A stretch of 64,000 nt of DNA from UBA6059 sp965227155 (GTDB lineage Bacteria; Bacteroidota; Bacteroidia; Cytophagales; Cyclobacteriaceae). The position numbers were made by a program, and so were the translations under genes. The stretch spans positions 868,001 through 932,000 of the forward strand of contig OZ245731.1 in assembly GCA_965227155.1 (NCBI GenBank). Direction: 5' to 3'. Each line of letters begins with the position of its first letter. Positions within the stretch are counted from its first letter, which is position 1. The notes under the pieces were generated by a model that was not told the origin of the DNA, did not search any database, and worked only from the letters and a program-made list of their open reading frames with translations. Shown piece after piece: positions 17,785-27,533 of the stretch.

Positions 17785-20349
17785 ATGAGAATATTATCCA
17801 TCCTTCTTTTCTTGGTGTCGACCCTTGCTGCGACACACCAGACTGGTGCCCAACCTGAAAGTCTGGACTATTACCTTGACCAGGAAAAACATCAATACGA
17901 TGCGTCTGTTCCAAAGCCTGATGAGGTACTGGGATATGTACCTGGCCAATGGCATATCCGCCATGATCAACTCGTTTATTATTTCGAAAAACTGGCTGCA
18001 CAAAGCCCCAGGGTAAAAATCTATGAATATGGACGCACGTATGAGCAAAGAAGGTTGCTAGTGGCTATCATTACCTCTGAGGCCAATCATGCCAGGTTGG
18101 AAGAAATCAAACAGAGACATCTTGATATCATAGACCCGGCCAAAGATGTAGCCATCACAGATGATGATCCAGTGTTTGTATGGCTGGGTCATAGCATTCA
18201 TGGCAATGAATCCAGTGGGGCAAACTCCTCAGTGCTCACCGCCTACCATTATGCCGCAGCCACAAGCGATGAGATTACAAACCTGTTGGATGAAACAGTG
18301 ATTTTTGTTGACCCCAGCATCAACCCCGATGGGCTAAATCGCTTTGCCTCCTGGGCCAACCACCATAAGTCGAAACTTGATGTACCAGATCCCAATACGC
18401 GAGAGCACAATGAAACGTGGCCCGGAGGCCGTACCAATCATTATTGGTTTGACCTAAACAGAGATTGGTTGCCTTTGACACAGCCTGAGTCGCAGGGTCG
18501 AATCGCTAAACTGCAGGAGTGGAAACCCAATGTGCTTACTGATCATCATGAAATGGGTACTGATGCCACCTTCCATTTCTCGCCCGGTGAACCAACGAGG
18601 GTGCATCCTTTGATTCCCGATAAAAACCAGGAGCTGACCTACAAAATCGCTGAATACCATGCTGAGGCTTTCGATAAGCGAGGTGCTTTATATTATTCAG
18701 CAGAAAATTTTGACGATTATTATATCGGTCGTGGGCCTACTTACCTGGACTTCAATGGGGGCGTTGCCATACTCTTTGAGCAGGCCAGTAGCCGGGGCTT
18801 TGAGCAGGAAAGTGCCAATGGCATCCTAGAGTTTTCCTATACAATCCTTAACCAGTTTACCGCGGCGCAATCTACTGTCCGAGGCGCCCACGCGTTACGA
18901 GAGGAGCTGCTCCAGTATCAAAAGTCCTATTATAAAACAGCACTGGATAAAGCCGATAGCGATCCGGTAAAAGCTTATGTGTTTGGTGACCCCAAAGACG
19001 CTAATGCCACACGTGCCCTTGCTGAAACCACAATACGCCACGGAATCGAAATATACAGCCTCAGCAAAGACATGTCAGCCAATGGCTATCAATTTGAAGC
19101 CGGGAAAGCATTTGTAGTCCCCTTAAAGCAGGAGCAATACCACCTGATCCATGGCCTTTTTGAGAAACGAACAACCTTTGAAGACAGCCTTTTCTATGAT
19201 ATCTCTGGTTGGACATTCCCTCTGGCTTTTGATTTGCCATATGCAAGCCTGGGCAGCCGACAGTTTACTACGGATTTGCTTGGTGATGTTTTTGAACCTC
19301 AACCTTACCCTGGCTCAGTAGAAAAGGAATCAAATTATGCCTACACTTTTGAATGGGACGACTACCTCGCCCCTGGTGCCTTGTATGCCATGCTCAATAA
19401 AGGTCTGATTGCCAAAGTAGCTATGAGGTCTTTCACCCGTACTGATGGCAAAACCTTTAATCGTGGGAGCATCATGCTACCAGTTGCTTTGCAAAAGCTG
19501 TCTTCCCTGGAACTTTTTGAAGAAATGAATGCCATTGCCAGCGAATTTGGTATCGATATTTACGATATCACCTCTGGCTATACAGATGGCACCAACTTGG
19601 GCAGCCGCAATTTCGAAACAGTAAGTATCCCTAAAATCATGATTCCGGTTGGTGAGGGCATCACCGGCTATGATGTGGGTGAAATCTGGCATTTGATGGA
19701 TACACGATACAAGATTCCGGTAAGCATTGTTGATTACAATAATATTACCATGGAGAATATCGACCGCTACAATACCATCATTCTGGTGGATGGTAGGTAC
19801 GGTAATTTCCCCAAAGAAATGGGCAGCCTACTTAAAACCTGGCTGCAAAAAGGCAATACCCTTATCGCTTATGAAAGGGCCTTAAACTGGCTAAAGCAAC
19901 AGGATTTGCTTTCTTTTGAGGCATTGCCTTTAAGACCTGAAGTGGAAGGGGTGCCCTACGAATTGTACAACAGAAAGTCAGGTGCAAGATATGTGGGCGG
20001 TACAATATTTGAAGCAGATATAGATGCCACGCATCCATTGTTGTTTGGTTACAATCAGTCTAAGCTTCCGATTTTTAAAACCAATAAAATCATTTATTCA
20101 AAGCAAAAAACCAGCCAGGCGCACCCCATCATGTATGGGCAGAATCCATTAATGTCAGGGTACATACACCCTACTGACCTAAAGGCATTATCAGGCACGC
20201 CTGCAGTAATGCTGGAAGGTGTAGGCCGCGGGCAAATCATAGCTTTTAATGACAACACCAATTTCAGAGCTTATTGGTATGGCACAAATAAGCTACTGGC
20301 AAACGGAATATTCTTCGCGCCGCTGATCAATAAAGGTACAATGAGATAA
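17785..20349 (+). CDS. secreted M14 family zinc carboxypeptidase
   Basis: The longest frame starts at a TTG (17764), but the ATG at 17785 gives a clean signal peptide (MRILSILLFLVSTLAA), so I prefer it. The M14 domain shows the HxxE zinc pair in HSIHGNES (H139, E142), then DPSINPDGLNRF, LNRDW and the later DHHEMG segment. It releases C-terminal residues or cleaves cross-link peptides. The C-terminal 400 residues resemble the extra domains, including a Rossmann-like region, that follow M14 cores in large Bacteroidota members of about 850 residues. It ends 2 bases before the convergent CBS gene, with no terminator in between. Confidence 0.9.
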   Translation: MRILSILLFLVSTLAATHQTGAQPESLDYYLDQEKHQYDASVPKPDEVLGYVPGQWHIRHDQLVYYFEKLAAQSPRVKIYEYGRTYEQRRLLVAIITSEANHARLEEIKQRHLDIIDPAKDVAITDDDPVFVWLGHSIHGNESSGANSSVLTAYHYAAATSDEITNLLDETVIFVDPSINPDGLNRFASWANHHKSKLDVPDPNTREHNETWPGGRTNHYWFDLNRDWLPLTQPESQGRIAKLQEWKPNVLTDHHEMGTDATFHFSPGEPTRVHPLIPDKNQELTYKIAEYHAEAFDKRGALYYSAENFDDYYIGRGPTYLDFNGGVAILFEQASSRGFEQESANGILEFSYTILNQFTAAQSTVRGAHALREELLQYQKSYYKTALDKADSDPVKAYVFGDPKDANATRALAETTIRHGIEIYSLSKDMSANGYQFEAGKAFVVPLKQEQYHLIHGLFEKRTTFEDSLFYDISGWTFPLAFDLPYASLGSRQFTTDLLGDVFEPQPYPGSVEKESNYAYTFEWDDYLAPGALYAMLNKGLIAKVAMRSFTRTDGKTFNRGSIMLPVALQKLSSLELFEEMNAIASEFGIDIYDITSGYTDGTNLGSRNFETVSIPKIMIPVGEGITGYDVGEIWHLMDTRYKIPVSIVDYNNITMENIDRYNTIILVDGRYGNFPKEMGSLLKTWLQKGNTLIAYERALNWLKQQDLLSFEALPLRPEVEGVPYELYNRKSGARYVGGTIFEADIDATHPLLFGYNQSKLPIFKTNKIIYSKQKTSQAHPIMYGQNPLMSGYIHPTDLKALSGTPAVMLEGVGRGQIIAFNDNTNFRAYWYGTNKLLANGIFFAPLINKGTMR

Positions 20350-20351
20350 GA

Positions 20352-20774
20352 TCAGATGTAATAAAATACATCGTGGTGGGAGATGATACCAACCAACTCC
20401 CCACCTTCTGAGAGTACAGGGAGTGCATGGAATTTTTCCTGACGGAAAATTTTCATGACCTCCTCTGCTGTTGTGTAAGGAGTTACGGTAGCCACATCTC
20501 TGGTCATCACTTTAGAGACAGGAATCTGATGCGATAAGTCTTCGATAGTGCCTTCATCTTTTTTTGCAAGACGGAAGCCCAGCATGATTTTATCATAATC
20601 AGTGCGGCTTACGATTCCTACCAATTCGCCATCATCAAGGACCGGCAGGTGACGAAATTGATTTTTCCTAAACATTTCGCCAAGGCTGTTGAGGCTAACA
20701 TTGGGCGCAACAGTGGTAATATTTTCTGTCATCAAATCAGAAACAAGCGCTACGGTGTTCATGGTGTCAATCAT
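20352..20774 (-). CDS. CBS domain pair protein
   Basis: The 140-residue protein is little more than two CBS motifs (about residues 12-65 and 82-138), each with the HLPVLDDGELVGIVSRTDY or HALPVLSEGGELVGIISHHD pattern. CBS pairs bind adenosine nucleotides and act as energy or ligand sensors. There is no fused catalytic domain. It stands alone, convergent with the M14 gene. An ATG at 20762 is an alternative start. Confidence 0.9.
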   Translation of the reverse strand: MIDTMNTVALVSDLMTENITTVAPNVSLNSLGEMFRKNQFRHLPVLDDGELVGIVSRTDYDKIMLGFRLAKKDEGTIEDLSHQIPVSKVMTRDVATVTPYTTAEEVMKIFRQEKFHALPVLSEGGELVGIISHHDVFYYI

Positions 20775-21032
20775 TTTGCTAAAAATTTAATCCCTAAAAT
20801 TTCCTGAAATAGGCGTTTTTAAAAATGACCATTAGCTGATTGTCAAATGATCTTAATCATTCATATACAATTTATGCAAACGATTGAAAAGCACCATGAG
20901 GCATGGTTTATTTTTTCCTGGAATTTTCTGGTAATAGACTATTTCCAAAAACTATGGATAAAGGCACCAATCATTTGCAAGATGCCATTGCCATAATAGG
21001 CGAGTTCCAATTGAAATAAATAAGTGGATAGT

Positions 21033-21704
21033 CTAATTCTTTGACTGTCCGATATGTAAAACCAGACCCTGAATGATGAAATATTGACCCAGAATATAAG
21101 TAGACATGATCAGAATCCGATCAAAAGGCACCTCCATCAAAAACTTATTGATACCAATAAAAGAGTCTGAAATTACGAATAAGGTCGCCCCAAGTAAAGT
21201 GTATCGAAAGCTAACAGCACTTGTACTATCCTTTCTGCGTAGCGCAAATGTCAGCATTGTGATAATGACAATACCATAAACAACAACTGGTATAGCCATT
21301 GGGCCGGCACCCGGTACCAGCAGCCAGCTCAAAAATCCCAGGTAGCCTAGCAATAAACCATATATCCAGATTGGCAAAGAAGCTATCCTTCCGGCTGAAA
21401 ATTTGATGAAGGTAATGATGTAGCAAACATGTGCCAGCAGAAATGATGACAGGCCTAAAAGAAAAAAACCATTGATCTCCGTATACATCAGGCTGACATC
21501 TCCACCCCAGGAAAACAGCAGTCCGCCCACTATCAAGAAAAACACAGGTTTCCAGTGATCATCTACCGATTCCTTAAAATATAGGAGCAATGCCGGCATT
21601 AATAGCGGTTTGGTATAATCTACGATAGGCATTGAAAAAATATGCCCTAAAATCTCCAATCCTGCAATGACCCAAAAAATGATGTGGGCAGCTTGTTTTG
21701 TCAT
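21033..21704 (-). CDS. YhhN/TMEM86 family (lysoplasmalogenase-like) membrane protein
   Basis: The protein has about eight hydrophobic segments over 223 residues. Its N-terminal YTKPLLMPALLLYF stretch and internal GLLFSWGGDVSLM carry the K and DxxL features of the YhhN family. Animal TMEM86B hydrolyses lysoplasmalogen; bacterial function is less clear. It lies 22 bases downstream of the MFS gene stop on the same strand, so prfB, MFS and this gene probably form one transcript. Confidence 0.82.
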   Translation of the reverse strand: MTKQAAHIIFWVIAGLEILGHIFSMPIVDYTKPLLMPALLLYFKESVDDHWKPVFFLIVGGLLFSWGGDVSLMYTEINGFFLLGLSSFLLAHVCYIITFIKFSAGRIASLPIWIYGLLLGYLGFLSWLLVPGAGPMAIPVVVYGIVIITMLTFALRRKDSTSAVSFRYTLLGATLFVISDSFIGINKFLMEVPFDRILIMSTYILGQYFIIQGLVLHIGQSKN

Positions 21705-21726
21705 GCAAACAAGTTAATTATTAATC

Positions 21727-22920
21727 CTAAAATGCACCTGACCTTTTTCGACCGGTCTGGAAAATCTGTAGATATAAAAAGGAGGCCAATGCCAATAATG
21801 CACCTGTACCAAAGACCCATGGCATCATGGCAATATCATTTTGATAAATCAATCCTGAACTAAACGCACCCACACCAATTCCAATTTCAAGTGCTATATA
21901 CATGGTCGCAATCCCCTTGCCCCTGTGCTTGTCATCACTGAGGTCAATGGTCCAGGCAAAGGCTGTGGGCGAGCCTGCACCTACCCCCAGGCCAAATATG
22001 AAAGCGCCAATTAAAAACTGCAGTTGAGAGGTGGCAAAGCCGACAATACACATGGCTACAAGTAATAGCAAGGCTGCTACTTTGAGCACGATCACCCGAC
22101 CGTATAAATCGGAGGTTTTGCCGGCCAGAAATCTTACCAGCAGGCTTGCCAGCGTAAATACCGTAAAAAACAGGCCTTTATTCTCAAAACCCAGCGACTC
22201 ACTAAAATCCGGTACAATAGTTAAAACCGTACCAAAAGAATAAAGGCACAAAAGCATGAAAATAGCTGCAGGCATTACTTTAGGCTCAATTACATCATTT
22301 GGTTTAATGATAAAATGCTCTCCCCGTAAGGATTCTTTTTCTTCGAGTGTTTCCTTCATGCCAATCAATATGGCCACTGAAGAAATGGCAAAAGCACTGG
22401 ATACGTAGAACATCACGTCCAGCGAATAGACATTGGCTATCCAGCTGCCTATGGCAGGACCAATAGCCATCCCGATAGAGCTGAAGAAACCCAGCACACC
22501 CATGGCCTCCCCGCGTTTATTCACGGGCACAATATCTGCCACATAGGCTGAGGTACCCGTAGGCTTAAATCCGGTAGAAAAGCCATGGAAAAATCTTAGA
22601 AAAAAGAAGGCCGCTACTGAGCTGATCAAAGGATACATCAAAGCGGCAATTCCACTTACAAAAGCACCCACAATCATCACAGGCACACGACCAACACGGT
22701 CGGCCAGCTTCCCACTGAAAGGACGGGATAAACCTGCCGTCAGTGTAAATAATGAAATGATAAGGCCCTTGTATTCTGCTCCACCCAGGTTTGTCAGATA
22801 GTTAGGTAGCTCAGGGATAATCAGGTTAAAGCTTGCAAAAAACAGAAAGCCGCTCAGGCACAAAAGCCCAAACTGCAAACTGTATATACTGGAAGGAGGT
22901 GACTTTACAGCTTCACTCAT
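21727..22920 (-). CDS. MFS transporter
   Basis: This 397-residue protein has twelve predicted hydrophobic segments and the MFS loop 2-3 motif (GKLADRVGRVPVM, about residues 70-82). A second copy of the motif is in the C-terminal half (AGKTSDLYGRVIVL). It is a proton-linked or facilitative transporter of unknown substrate; a drug-efflux type is plausible. Its ATG overlaps the prfB stop by 4 bases, so its expression is coupled to release factor 2. Confidence 0.9.
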   Translation of the reverse strand: MSEAVKSPPSSIYSLQFGLLCLSGFLFFASFNLIIPELPNYLTNLGGAEYKGLIISLFTLTAGLSRPFSGKLADRVGRVPVMIVGAFVSGIAALMYPLISSVAAFFFLRFFHGFSTGFKPTGTSAYVADIVPVNKRGEAMGVLGFFSSIGMAIGPAIGSWIANVYSLDVMFYVSSAFAISSVAILIGMKETLEEKESLRGEHFIIKPNDVIEPKVMPAAIFMLLCLYSFGTVLTIVPDFSESLGFENKGLFFTVFTLASLLVRFLAGKTSDLYGRVIVLKVAALLLLVAMCIVGFATSQLQFLIGAFIFGLGVGAGSPTAFAWTIDLSDDKHRGKGIATMYIALEIGIGVGAFSSGLIYQNDIAMMPWVFGTGALLALASFLYLQIFQTGRKRSGAF

Positions 22921-24015
22921 GAATCAGCAGCCTCCTCAGCCCTACCCATCAAAAAGGCCTTGATGTAGTCATCGATATCACCATCCAATACATTCTGCAC
23001 ATCAGTACGCTCAAATCCCGTACGGGCATCTTTGATGAGCTTATATGGATGCAATACATAGTTTCTGATCTGCGAACCGAAATCAATTTTCATCTTTCCG
23101 GCTTCTACTTTATCCCGCTCAGTGTTGCGCTTTTCTATCTCCATCTGGTAAAGTCTGGATTTAAGCATCTGCATGGCCCGTTCACGGTTGGCGTGCTGCG
23201 ATCGCTCCACCTGGCACACTATTACAATGCCTGTGGGTTTGTGCGTAAGCTGAACTTTGGTTTCCACCTTGTTGACGTTCTGACCCCCTGCTCCTCCGGA
23301 TCTTGCCGTCTGGATTTCAATATCGGCCGGATTGATCTCAATTTCTATGGAATCATCTACCACCGGGTACACGTACACAGAGGCAAATGACGTATGCCTG
23401 CGACCTCCCGAATCAAAAGGCGATATTCGGACTAACCGATGTACGCCAATCTCTGCTTTGAGATAACCATAGGCCAGATCACCTTCAAACTCCAGGGTGG
23501 CAGATTTAAGTCCCGCCGTATCTCCCGGCTGATAGTTGACCTGCTTTACCTTGTATCCATGCTTTTCTCCCCACATGATGTACATGCGCATAAGAATCTC
23601 AGCCCAATCCTGGCTTTCTGTACCACCAGCACCGGGGTTTATCTCCATCATCGCGCTAAGCTGGTCCTCATCAGAAGAAAGCATTTTTTTGAATTCAAGC
23701 TCTTCAACCAGATCAAGTAGCTGATGATACTCTGCATCTACTTCATCCATTGTAGCTTCATCCTCCTCGTAAAACTCGTGAAGGGTAGCCACATCTTCCA
23801 GCTTGGTTTGAACTTCATCAAAGCTATTGGTCCATTGCTTTTTGGCTTTGGTTGCTTTGAGTAACTGTTCTGCTTCGTCGGGATTATTCCAAAAATCAGG
23901 CTGTGCGGATACAGCCTCTTCTTCTTCTATTTCTTTGATCTTGCGATCATAGTCAAAGATACCTCCTCAAGGCCGAAACACGCGCCTTTACATCCTTCAG
24001 TTGATCAACTGTCAT
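22917..24015 (-). CDS. prfB: peptide chain release factor 2, with programmed +1 frameshift
   Basis: RF2 ends translation at UGA and UAA codons. The gene is in two frames: codons 1-20 from the ATG at 24015, an in-frame TGA at 23955-23953, then the main frame from the GAC at 23954. With the shift the product is 365 residues, the usual RF2 length. The main frame shows the stop-codon-reading SPF in RISPFDSGGRR and the peptidyl-transferase motif GGQ in GGAGGQNVNK. An AGGAGG and CTT codon stand just before the TGA, the classical frameshift signal. Annotation from the internal ATG at 23792 would lose the N-terminal helical domain. Low RF2 lets the shift occur, so the protein controls its own synthesis. 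The end overlaps the MFS gene. Confidence 0.97.
23951..23967 (-). promoter_or_regulatory. prfB programmed frameshift site
   Basis: Read on the minus strand, AGGAGG (23967-23962) is followed after three bases by CTT TGA C. The Shine-Dalgarno-like hexamer pairs with 16S rRNA inside the elongating ribosome and the slow UGA lets tRNA-Leu slip from CUU to UUU. All elements of the known RF2 autoregulatory site are present. Confidence 0.93.
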
Positions 24016-24046
24016 GATTTGAATTGAATTTTAAATAATTGAAGCG

Positions 24047-24054
24047 CAAAGATA
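24047..24054 (-). promoter_or_regulatory. candidate -7 element upstream of prfB
   Basis: The minus strand reads TATCTTTG here, an exact match to the Bacteroidota -7 consensus TAnnTTTG, 32 bases before the prfB ATG. A matching -33 TTTG is not seen at the expected spacing, so the call is tentative. Confidence 0.4.
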
Positions 24055-24069
24055 GATAAACCCGGCCTT

Positions 24070-24564
24070 TTATCGACGGTAATTAATAATAGTAATTGTT
24101 TTTCTTCGACCCGGCACAAAGTACTTTTTTTGTAGTGCCTTCAGCAGAATGCCGGATAAAGATAAGCCCGCTGCCACTACAGCTACCCGTCCATCAATAC
24201 CGCCGGGGCCTCCGGATACTACCCTCCTGTTAAACCAGTCAATGCCTACATATAAAAATCCGGCAACTCCTAACTTCCCAGGCGTACTCCTAAAACTAAA
24301 CATACTGAAATTCTTATTCCTGATATCAATTGACTCGATAGTGTCAAGGGGAATAATTACACCACTTACTTTCAGGTAATCAGGCCCAAAGCCAGTGATC
24401 TTACCCTGACTAAAGCCTTCATCTGACTTTATTTTGAACCGGATATCCTCTCCCTCAAAGTATTTGACTTTGGTAGTTCTTCCTATTTTATTGAGGTATA
24501 AAAAGGTCTCCTGAGCCGCCGCTTGAAAGGATAAGCATAGAAGTATGGCTACCAGGTATTGCAT
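24070..24564 (-). CDS. hypothetical secreted or membrane protein
   Basis: I do not recognise the family. A signal peptide (about residues 1-18, ending at AAAQ) is followed by a basic beta-rich region (about 20-85). Two possible hydrophobic stretches come near 95-110 and 120-140, then a strongly basic C-terminus. The longest frame begins 15 bases upstream, but that start lies next to the terminator hairpin after ilvE, so the ATG at 24564 is preferred. It is transcribed separately from ilvE and sits before prfB on the same strand. Confidence 0.65.
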   Translation of the reverse strand: MQYLVAILLCLSFQAAAQETFLYLNKIGRTTKVKYFEGEDIRFKIKSDEGFSQGKITGFGPDYLKVSGVIIPLDTIESIDIRNKNFSMFSFRSTPGKLGVAGFLYVGIDWFNRRVVSGGPGGIDGRVAVVAAGLSLSGILLKALQKKYFVPGRRKTITIINYRR

Positions 24565-24577
24565 ATCCCTAAAATGC

Positions 24578-24603
24578 AAAAATCCACACTAAGGTGGATT
24601 TTT
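24578..24603 (-). terminator. intrinsic terminator after ilvE
   Basis: A perfect 10-bp inverted repeat (AAAAATCCAC / GTGGATTTTT) with a 6-base loop lies 25 bases after the ilvE stop. The T tract forms part of the stem and the hairpin is nearly symmetrical, so it could also work on the other strand. Confidence 0.75.
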
Positions 24604-24627
24604 AATGTTGAAATATTTTATTGTAAA

Positions 24628-25692
24628 CTACACTTTCATGATCCAATTGTGTGGATCAGCAACACGGCCCAGTTTTATGTCATCCAATTCCTGCAAAAAT
24701 CTGGTAGAATATTTTCGCTCACTTACAGGAGGTAAATCATAATCCTTGCCTCTGAAGCCTATTGACTTGATATGCGCAATGGTAGCCGCGGTACCACACC
24801 CAAAAGCTTCCTTAAGGGTGCCCTTTTCAATACATTCCATCACTTCAGTAACAGAAATAGGTCTTACCTCTACCTTCATACCGGCATCTTTCGCCAGGGT
24901 GAGTACACTATCTCTGGTGATACCATTCAGAATTGTATCTCCAATAGGCGCAGTTACCAGCGTATCCTCAATCACAAACATGATGTTCATTGTGCCTGAC
25001 TCCTCGATATACTCGTGGTTTTTGCCATCAGTCCATATCAATTGGTGGTAGCCGTCTTTTTGTGCCTTTACCGCAGGGTATAAGGCAGCTGCATAATTAG
25101 CTGCTGTCTTGGCGAACCCGGTACCACCGGCTATTGCCCTGGTATACTCTTCTTCTACCTTGACCTTTACCGGTTCTGAATAATAAGCACCTACCGGGCT
25201 GGTAATAATGATGAAAAGAAAATTATCGGCAGGCCTGATACCAATATAAGGGTCAGTGGCAAAAACAAATGGTCTGATATATAAGGAAGTATTAGGTGCA
25301 TTGGGCACCCAGTTTCGATCAAGATTTACCAACTCTTTAATGCCGGTAAGGAAAATCTCTTCCGGCAACTCAGGTATACACATGCGTTCAGCACTCACAT
25401 TCATGCGGCGTGCATTAGCATCTGCCCTGAAAATAACTACCTCTCCCTTTTCATTTTTGTAAGCCTTCAAGCCTTCAAAAATTGATTGCCCATAATGCAA
25501 AGTGGTACAGGCGGGAGACAGGGAAAGATTGCCGTAGGGCTCGATCCTAAAATGCTGCCATTGGCCATTGGTATACTCTGCAATAAACATATGGTCAGAG
25601 TAATTTTTACCAAACTGGATATCATTCATATCCAAGCTATTGAGCTTAGACTCCCCGATCTTGTTGAACTTTATATCGAGTGTTTCTACCAT
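24628..25692 (-). CDS. ilvE: branched-chain amino acid aminotransferase
   Basis: This PLP-dependent class IV enzyme exchanges amino groups between leucine, isoleucine or valine and 2-oxoglutarate. From the ATG at 25692 the protein has 354 residues, as usual for the group II (BCAT) form. The PLP lysine is K195 in GFAKTAANYAAAL, and EESGTMNIMFV (about 230-240) is the family cofactor motif. The longest frame would begin at 25803 inside the upstream adenosyltransferase gene; the later ATG has an AGGAAAAG sequence just upstream and leaves a normal gap. It follows the cobalamin adenosyltransferase and ABC ATPase genes on the same strand and ends at a strong terminator. Confidence 0.94.
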   Translation of the reverse strand: MVETLDIKFNKIGESKLNSLDMNDIQFGKNYSDHMFIAEYTNGQWQHFRIEPYGNLSLSPACTTLHYGQSIFEGLKAYKNEKGEVVIFRADANARRMNVSAERMCIPELPEEIFLTGIKELVNLDRNWVPNAPNTSLYIRPFVFATDPYIGIRPADNFLFIIITSPVGAYYSEPVKVKVEEEYTRAIAGGTGFAKTAANYAAALYPAVKAQKDGYHQLIWTDGKNHEYIEESGTMNIMFVIEDTLVTAPIGDTILNGITRDSVLTLAKDAGMKVEVRPISVTEVMECIEKGTLKEAFGCGTAATIAHIKSIGFRGKDYDLPPVSERKYSTRFLQELDDIKLGRVADPHNWIMKV

Positions 25693-25765
25693 CTTTTCCT
25701 GAAAAATTAAATTGTTTAACGAATGGGGCAAAAGTACTAATAACACCCCCGTTTTCAAACGGATT

Positions 25766-26314
25766 TTATGAGGTCGGCTTCCAGATAGTCTCCTCAGCAC
25801 CAAGCTCAGCAGTAAGCTTTCTACCTAGTACAAAAAGGAAATCAGACAGCCGATTGAGCAATGTTATGATCACACTGGGCACATCCTCCTGATTATTAAG
25901 GGCGATAACTTTTCGCTCTGCACGGCGACATACAGTGCGTGCGATCTGGCAGTAAGAGACATCCACATGCCCTCCGGGTAACACAAAGTTTTTGAGTTCA
26001 GGCAAGCTTTCATTCATCTCATCCATGGCAGATTCCAGCTTTGTAATGAGCACCGCATCAACTTCTGGCAATTGAAAGCGTGTATTGCCTGCTTCCTGAG
26101 CCAGGTGAGAACCTACCGAAAATAGGTTGTTTTGAATAGCGACCAGCAGGTTGGACCTTTCCTTATTTGAAGGTAAATCTCTCAATAAGCCAACCCAAGC
26201 ATTCAACTCATCCACACTACCATATGCATCAATTTTCAAATCAGCTTTTGACACTCTTGTACCACCTAGTAAGCTGGTGGTTCCTTTATCACCGGTTTTG
26301 GTATATATCTTCAT
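25766..26314 (-). CDS. PduO-type ATP:cob(I)alamin adenosyltransferase
   Basis: The enzyme makes adenosylcobalamin from ATP and reduced cobalamin. The N-terminus KIYTKTGDKGTTSLLGG is the family ATP-binding signature, and SVDELNAWVGLLRD plus RTVCRRAERKVIAL (about residues 128-141) are further hallmarks. Length (182 aa) is typical. It starts 2 bases after the ABC ATPase stop, so they are co-transcribed. No B12-dependent enzyme lies in the window; methylmalonyl-CoA mutase elsewhere is the usual customer. Confidence 0.93.
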   Translation of the reverse strand: MKIYTKTGDKGTTSLLGGTRVSKADLKIDAYGSVDELNAWVGLLRDLPSNKERSNLLVAIQNNLFSVGSHLAQEAGNTRFQLPEVDAVLITKLESAMDEMNESLPELKNFVLPGGHVDVSYCQIARTVCRRAERKVIALNNQEDVPSVIITLLNRLSDFLFVLGRKLTAELGAEETIWKPTS

Positions 26315-26316
26315 AA

Positions 26317-27033
26317 TTAAGACAAGGCCTCATCTGCCCGCTTTATTTTTTCATTTTTAACATCGGATTCTACCAGGCCATCGCGCAATCTGACAATGCG
26401 ATGAGCGTACTGTGCAATGTCCTCCTCATGGGTAACCATAATTATGGTATTGCCCTTTTCGTGCAGCTGATGAAAGAGGTCCATAATTTCGTAAGAGGTC
26501 TGGCTATCAAGGTTACCCGTAGGCTCATCTGCAAGGATAATGCTGGGGTTGTTAACCAATGCTCTTGCAATAGCCACCCGCTGGCGCTGCCCACCTGAAA
26601 GCTCATTGGGCCGGTGTGTTGCTCGCTCTCCCAGCCCTACCGAAGTAAGGGATTGCAAGGCTATTTTTTCCCGCTCACTTTTACTCAAACCCGCATATAC
26701 TAGAGGCAAGGCCACATTCTCGAGTGCACTTGACCGGGGTAGCAGATTGAAAGTCTGAAAAACGAACCCTATCTCTTTATTGCGAATCTCGGCCAGTTCA
26801 TCTTCAGTCATGTGGCTTACGTCTTTGCCATTAAGCACATATTTTCCGGATGACGGACTATCCAGGCAGCCTATAAGGTTCATCAGGGTAGACTTCCCCG
26901 AGCCCGAAGGACCCATAAAGGCTACATATTCACCCTTGCTGATAGAGATGCTTACCGAACGCAATGCATGAATGGTCTCGCTGCCCATGATGTATTTTCG
27001 GGAAAGCTCTTGGGTATGGATAATTTCCTGCAT
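26317..27033 (-). CDS. ABC transporter ATP-binding protein, LolD/MacB type
   Basis: This 238-residue ATPase has Walker A (GPSGSGKS, 41-48), Q-loop (FQTFNLLPR), signature LSGGQ (145-149) and Walker B (ILADEP, 166-171), followed by SQTSYEIMDLFHQL. The sequence closely fits the LolD/MacB/FtsE-like group that powers lipoprotein release or peptide efflux. No permease gene is adjacent, so the partner must be encoded elsewhere. It diverges from the DUF3299-like gene across 71 bases. Confidence 0.92.
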   Translation of the reverse strand: MQEIIHTQELSRKYIMGSETIHALRSVSISISKGEYVAFMGPSGSGKSTLMNLIGCLDSPSSGKYVLNGKDVSHMTEDELAEIRNKEIGFVFQTFNLLPRSSALENVALPLVYAGLSKSEREKIALQSLTSVGLGERATHRPNELSGGQRQRVAIARALVNNPSIILADEPTGNLDSQTSYEIMDLFHQLHEKGNTIIMVTHEEDIAQYAHRIVRLRDGLVESDVKNEKIKRADEALS

Positions 27034-27104
27034 GCGATGTTCTTTGCTCAGCTTTTACACATTTTTGATAGGGCACTCAAATCTAACTATTATCTTCGAA
27101 GTTG

Positions 27105-27533
27105 ATGGGCAGATTACATTTACTCTTTTTGTTACTCTTGCCGACCCTAAGCCTGGCTCAGGGCCGATGGAATGACCTTGCAGACGTATCTATTGAAACA
27201 CGGATGGATGAATCGGAAGGTTACGAAATTTCCTATCCTGAATTTGGCCCTAAAGTGCAGGCGCTGAATGGAAAGGAAATAGAGCTGAGAGGTTACATGA
27301 TCCCATTGGAAAGTATGCTTGGCCAGCAATATTTTGTACTTTCCTCGCTACCTTTCAATATCTGCTTTTTTTGTGGTGGTGCAGGCCCTGAGACCATCGC
27401 TGAAGTGTACACCAAAAAACCCATTGAATTCACCGATGATGTGATTCGGGTAAAGGGAATATTTGAGTTAAATCCCGATGACCCGGAACATCTCATGTAT
27501 ATCATTAATGAAGCTATAATAATCGAAGAATGA
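27105..27533 (+). CDS. secreted DUF3299-like protein
   Basis: A signal peptide (about residues 1-19, ending in SLAQ) precedes a small domain of about 120 residues with GYMIPLE and a CFFCGGAGPET segment. This pattern fits the DUF3299 family of small periplasmic proteins of unknown role. The CxxC pair (in CFFC) could bind a metal or be redox-active; that is inference. An in-frame TTG at 27102 precedes the preferred ATG. The stop overlaps the M28 peptidase start by 4 bases. Confidence 0.65.
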   Translation: MGRLHLLFLLLLPTLSLAQGRWNDLADVSIETRMDESEGYEISYPEFGPKVQALNGKEIELRGYMIPLESMLGQQYFVLSSLPFNICFFCGGAGPETIAEVYTKKPIEFTDDVIRVKGIFELNPDDPEHLMYIINEAIIIEE

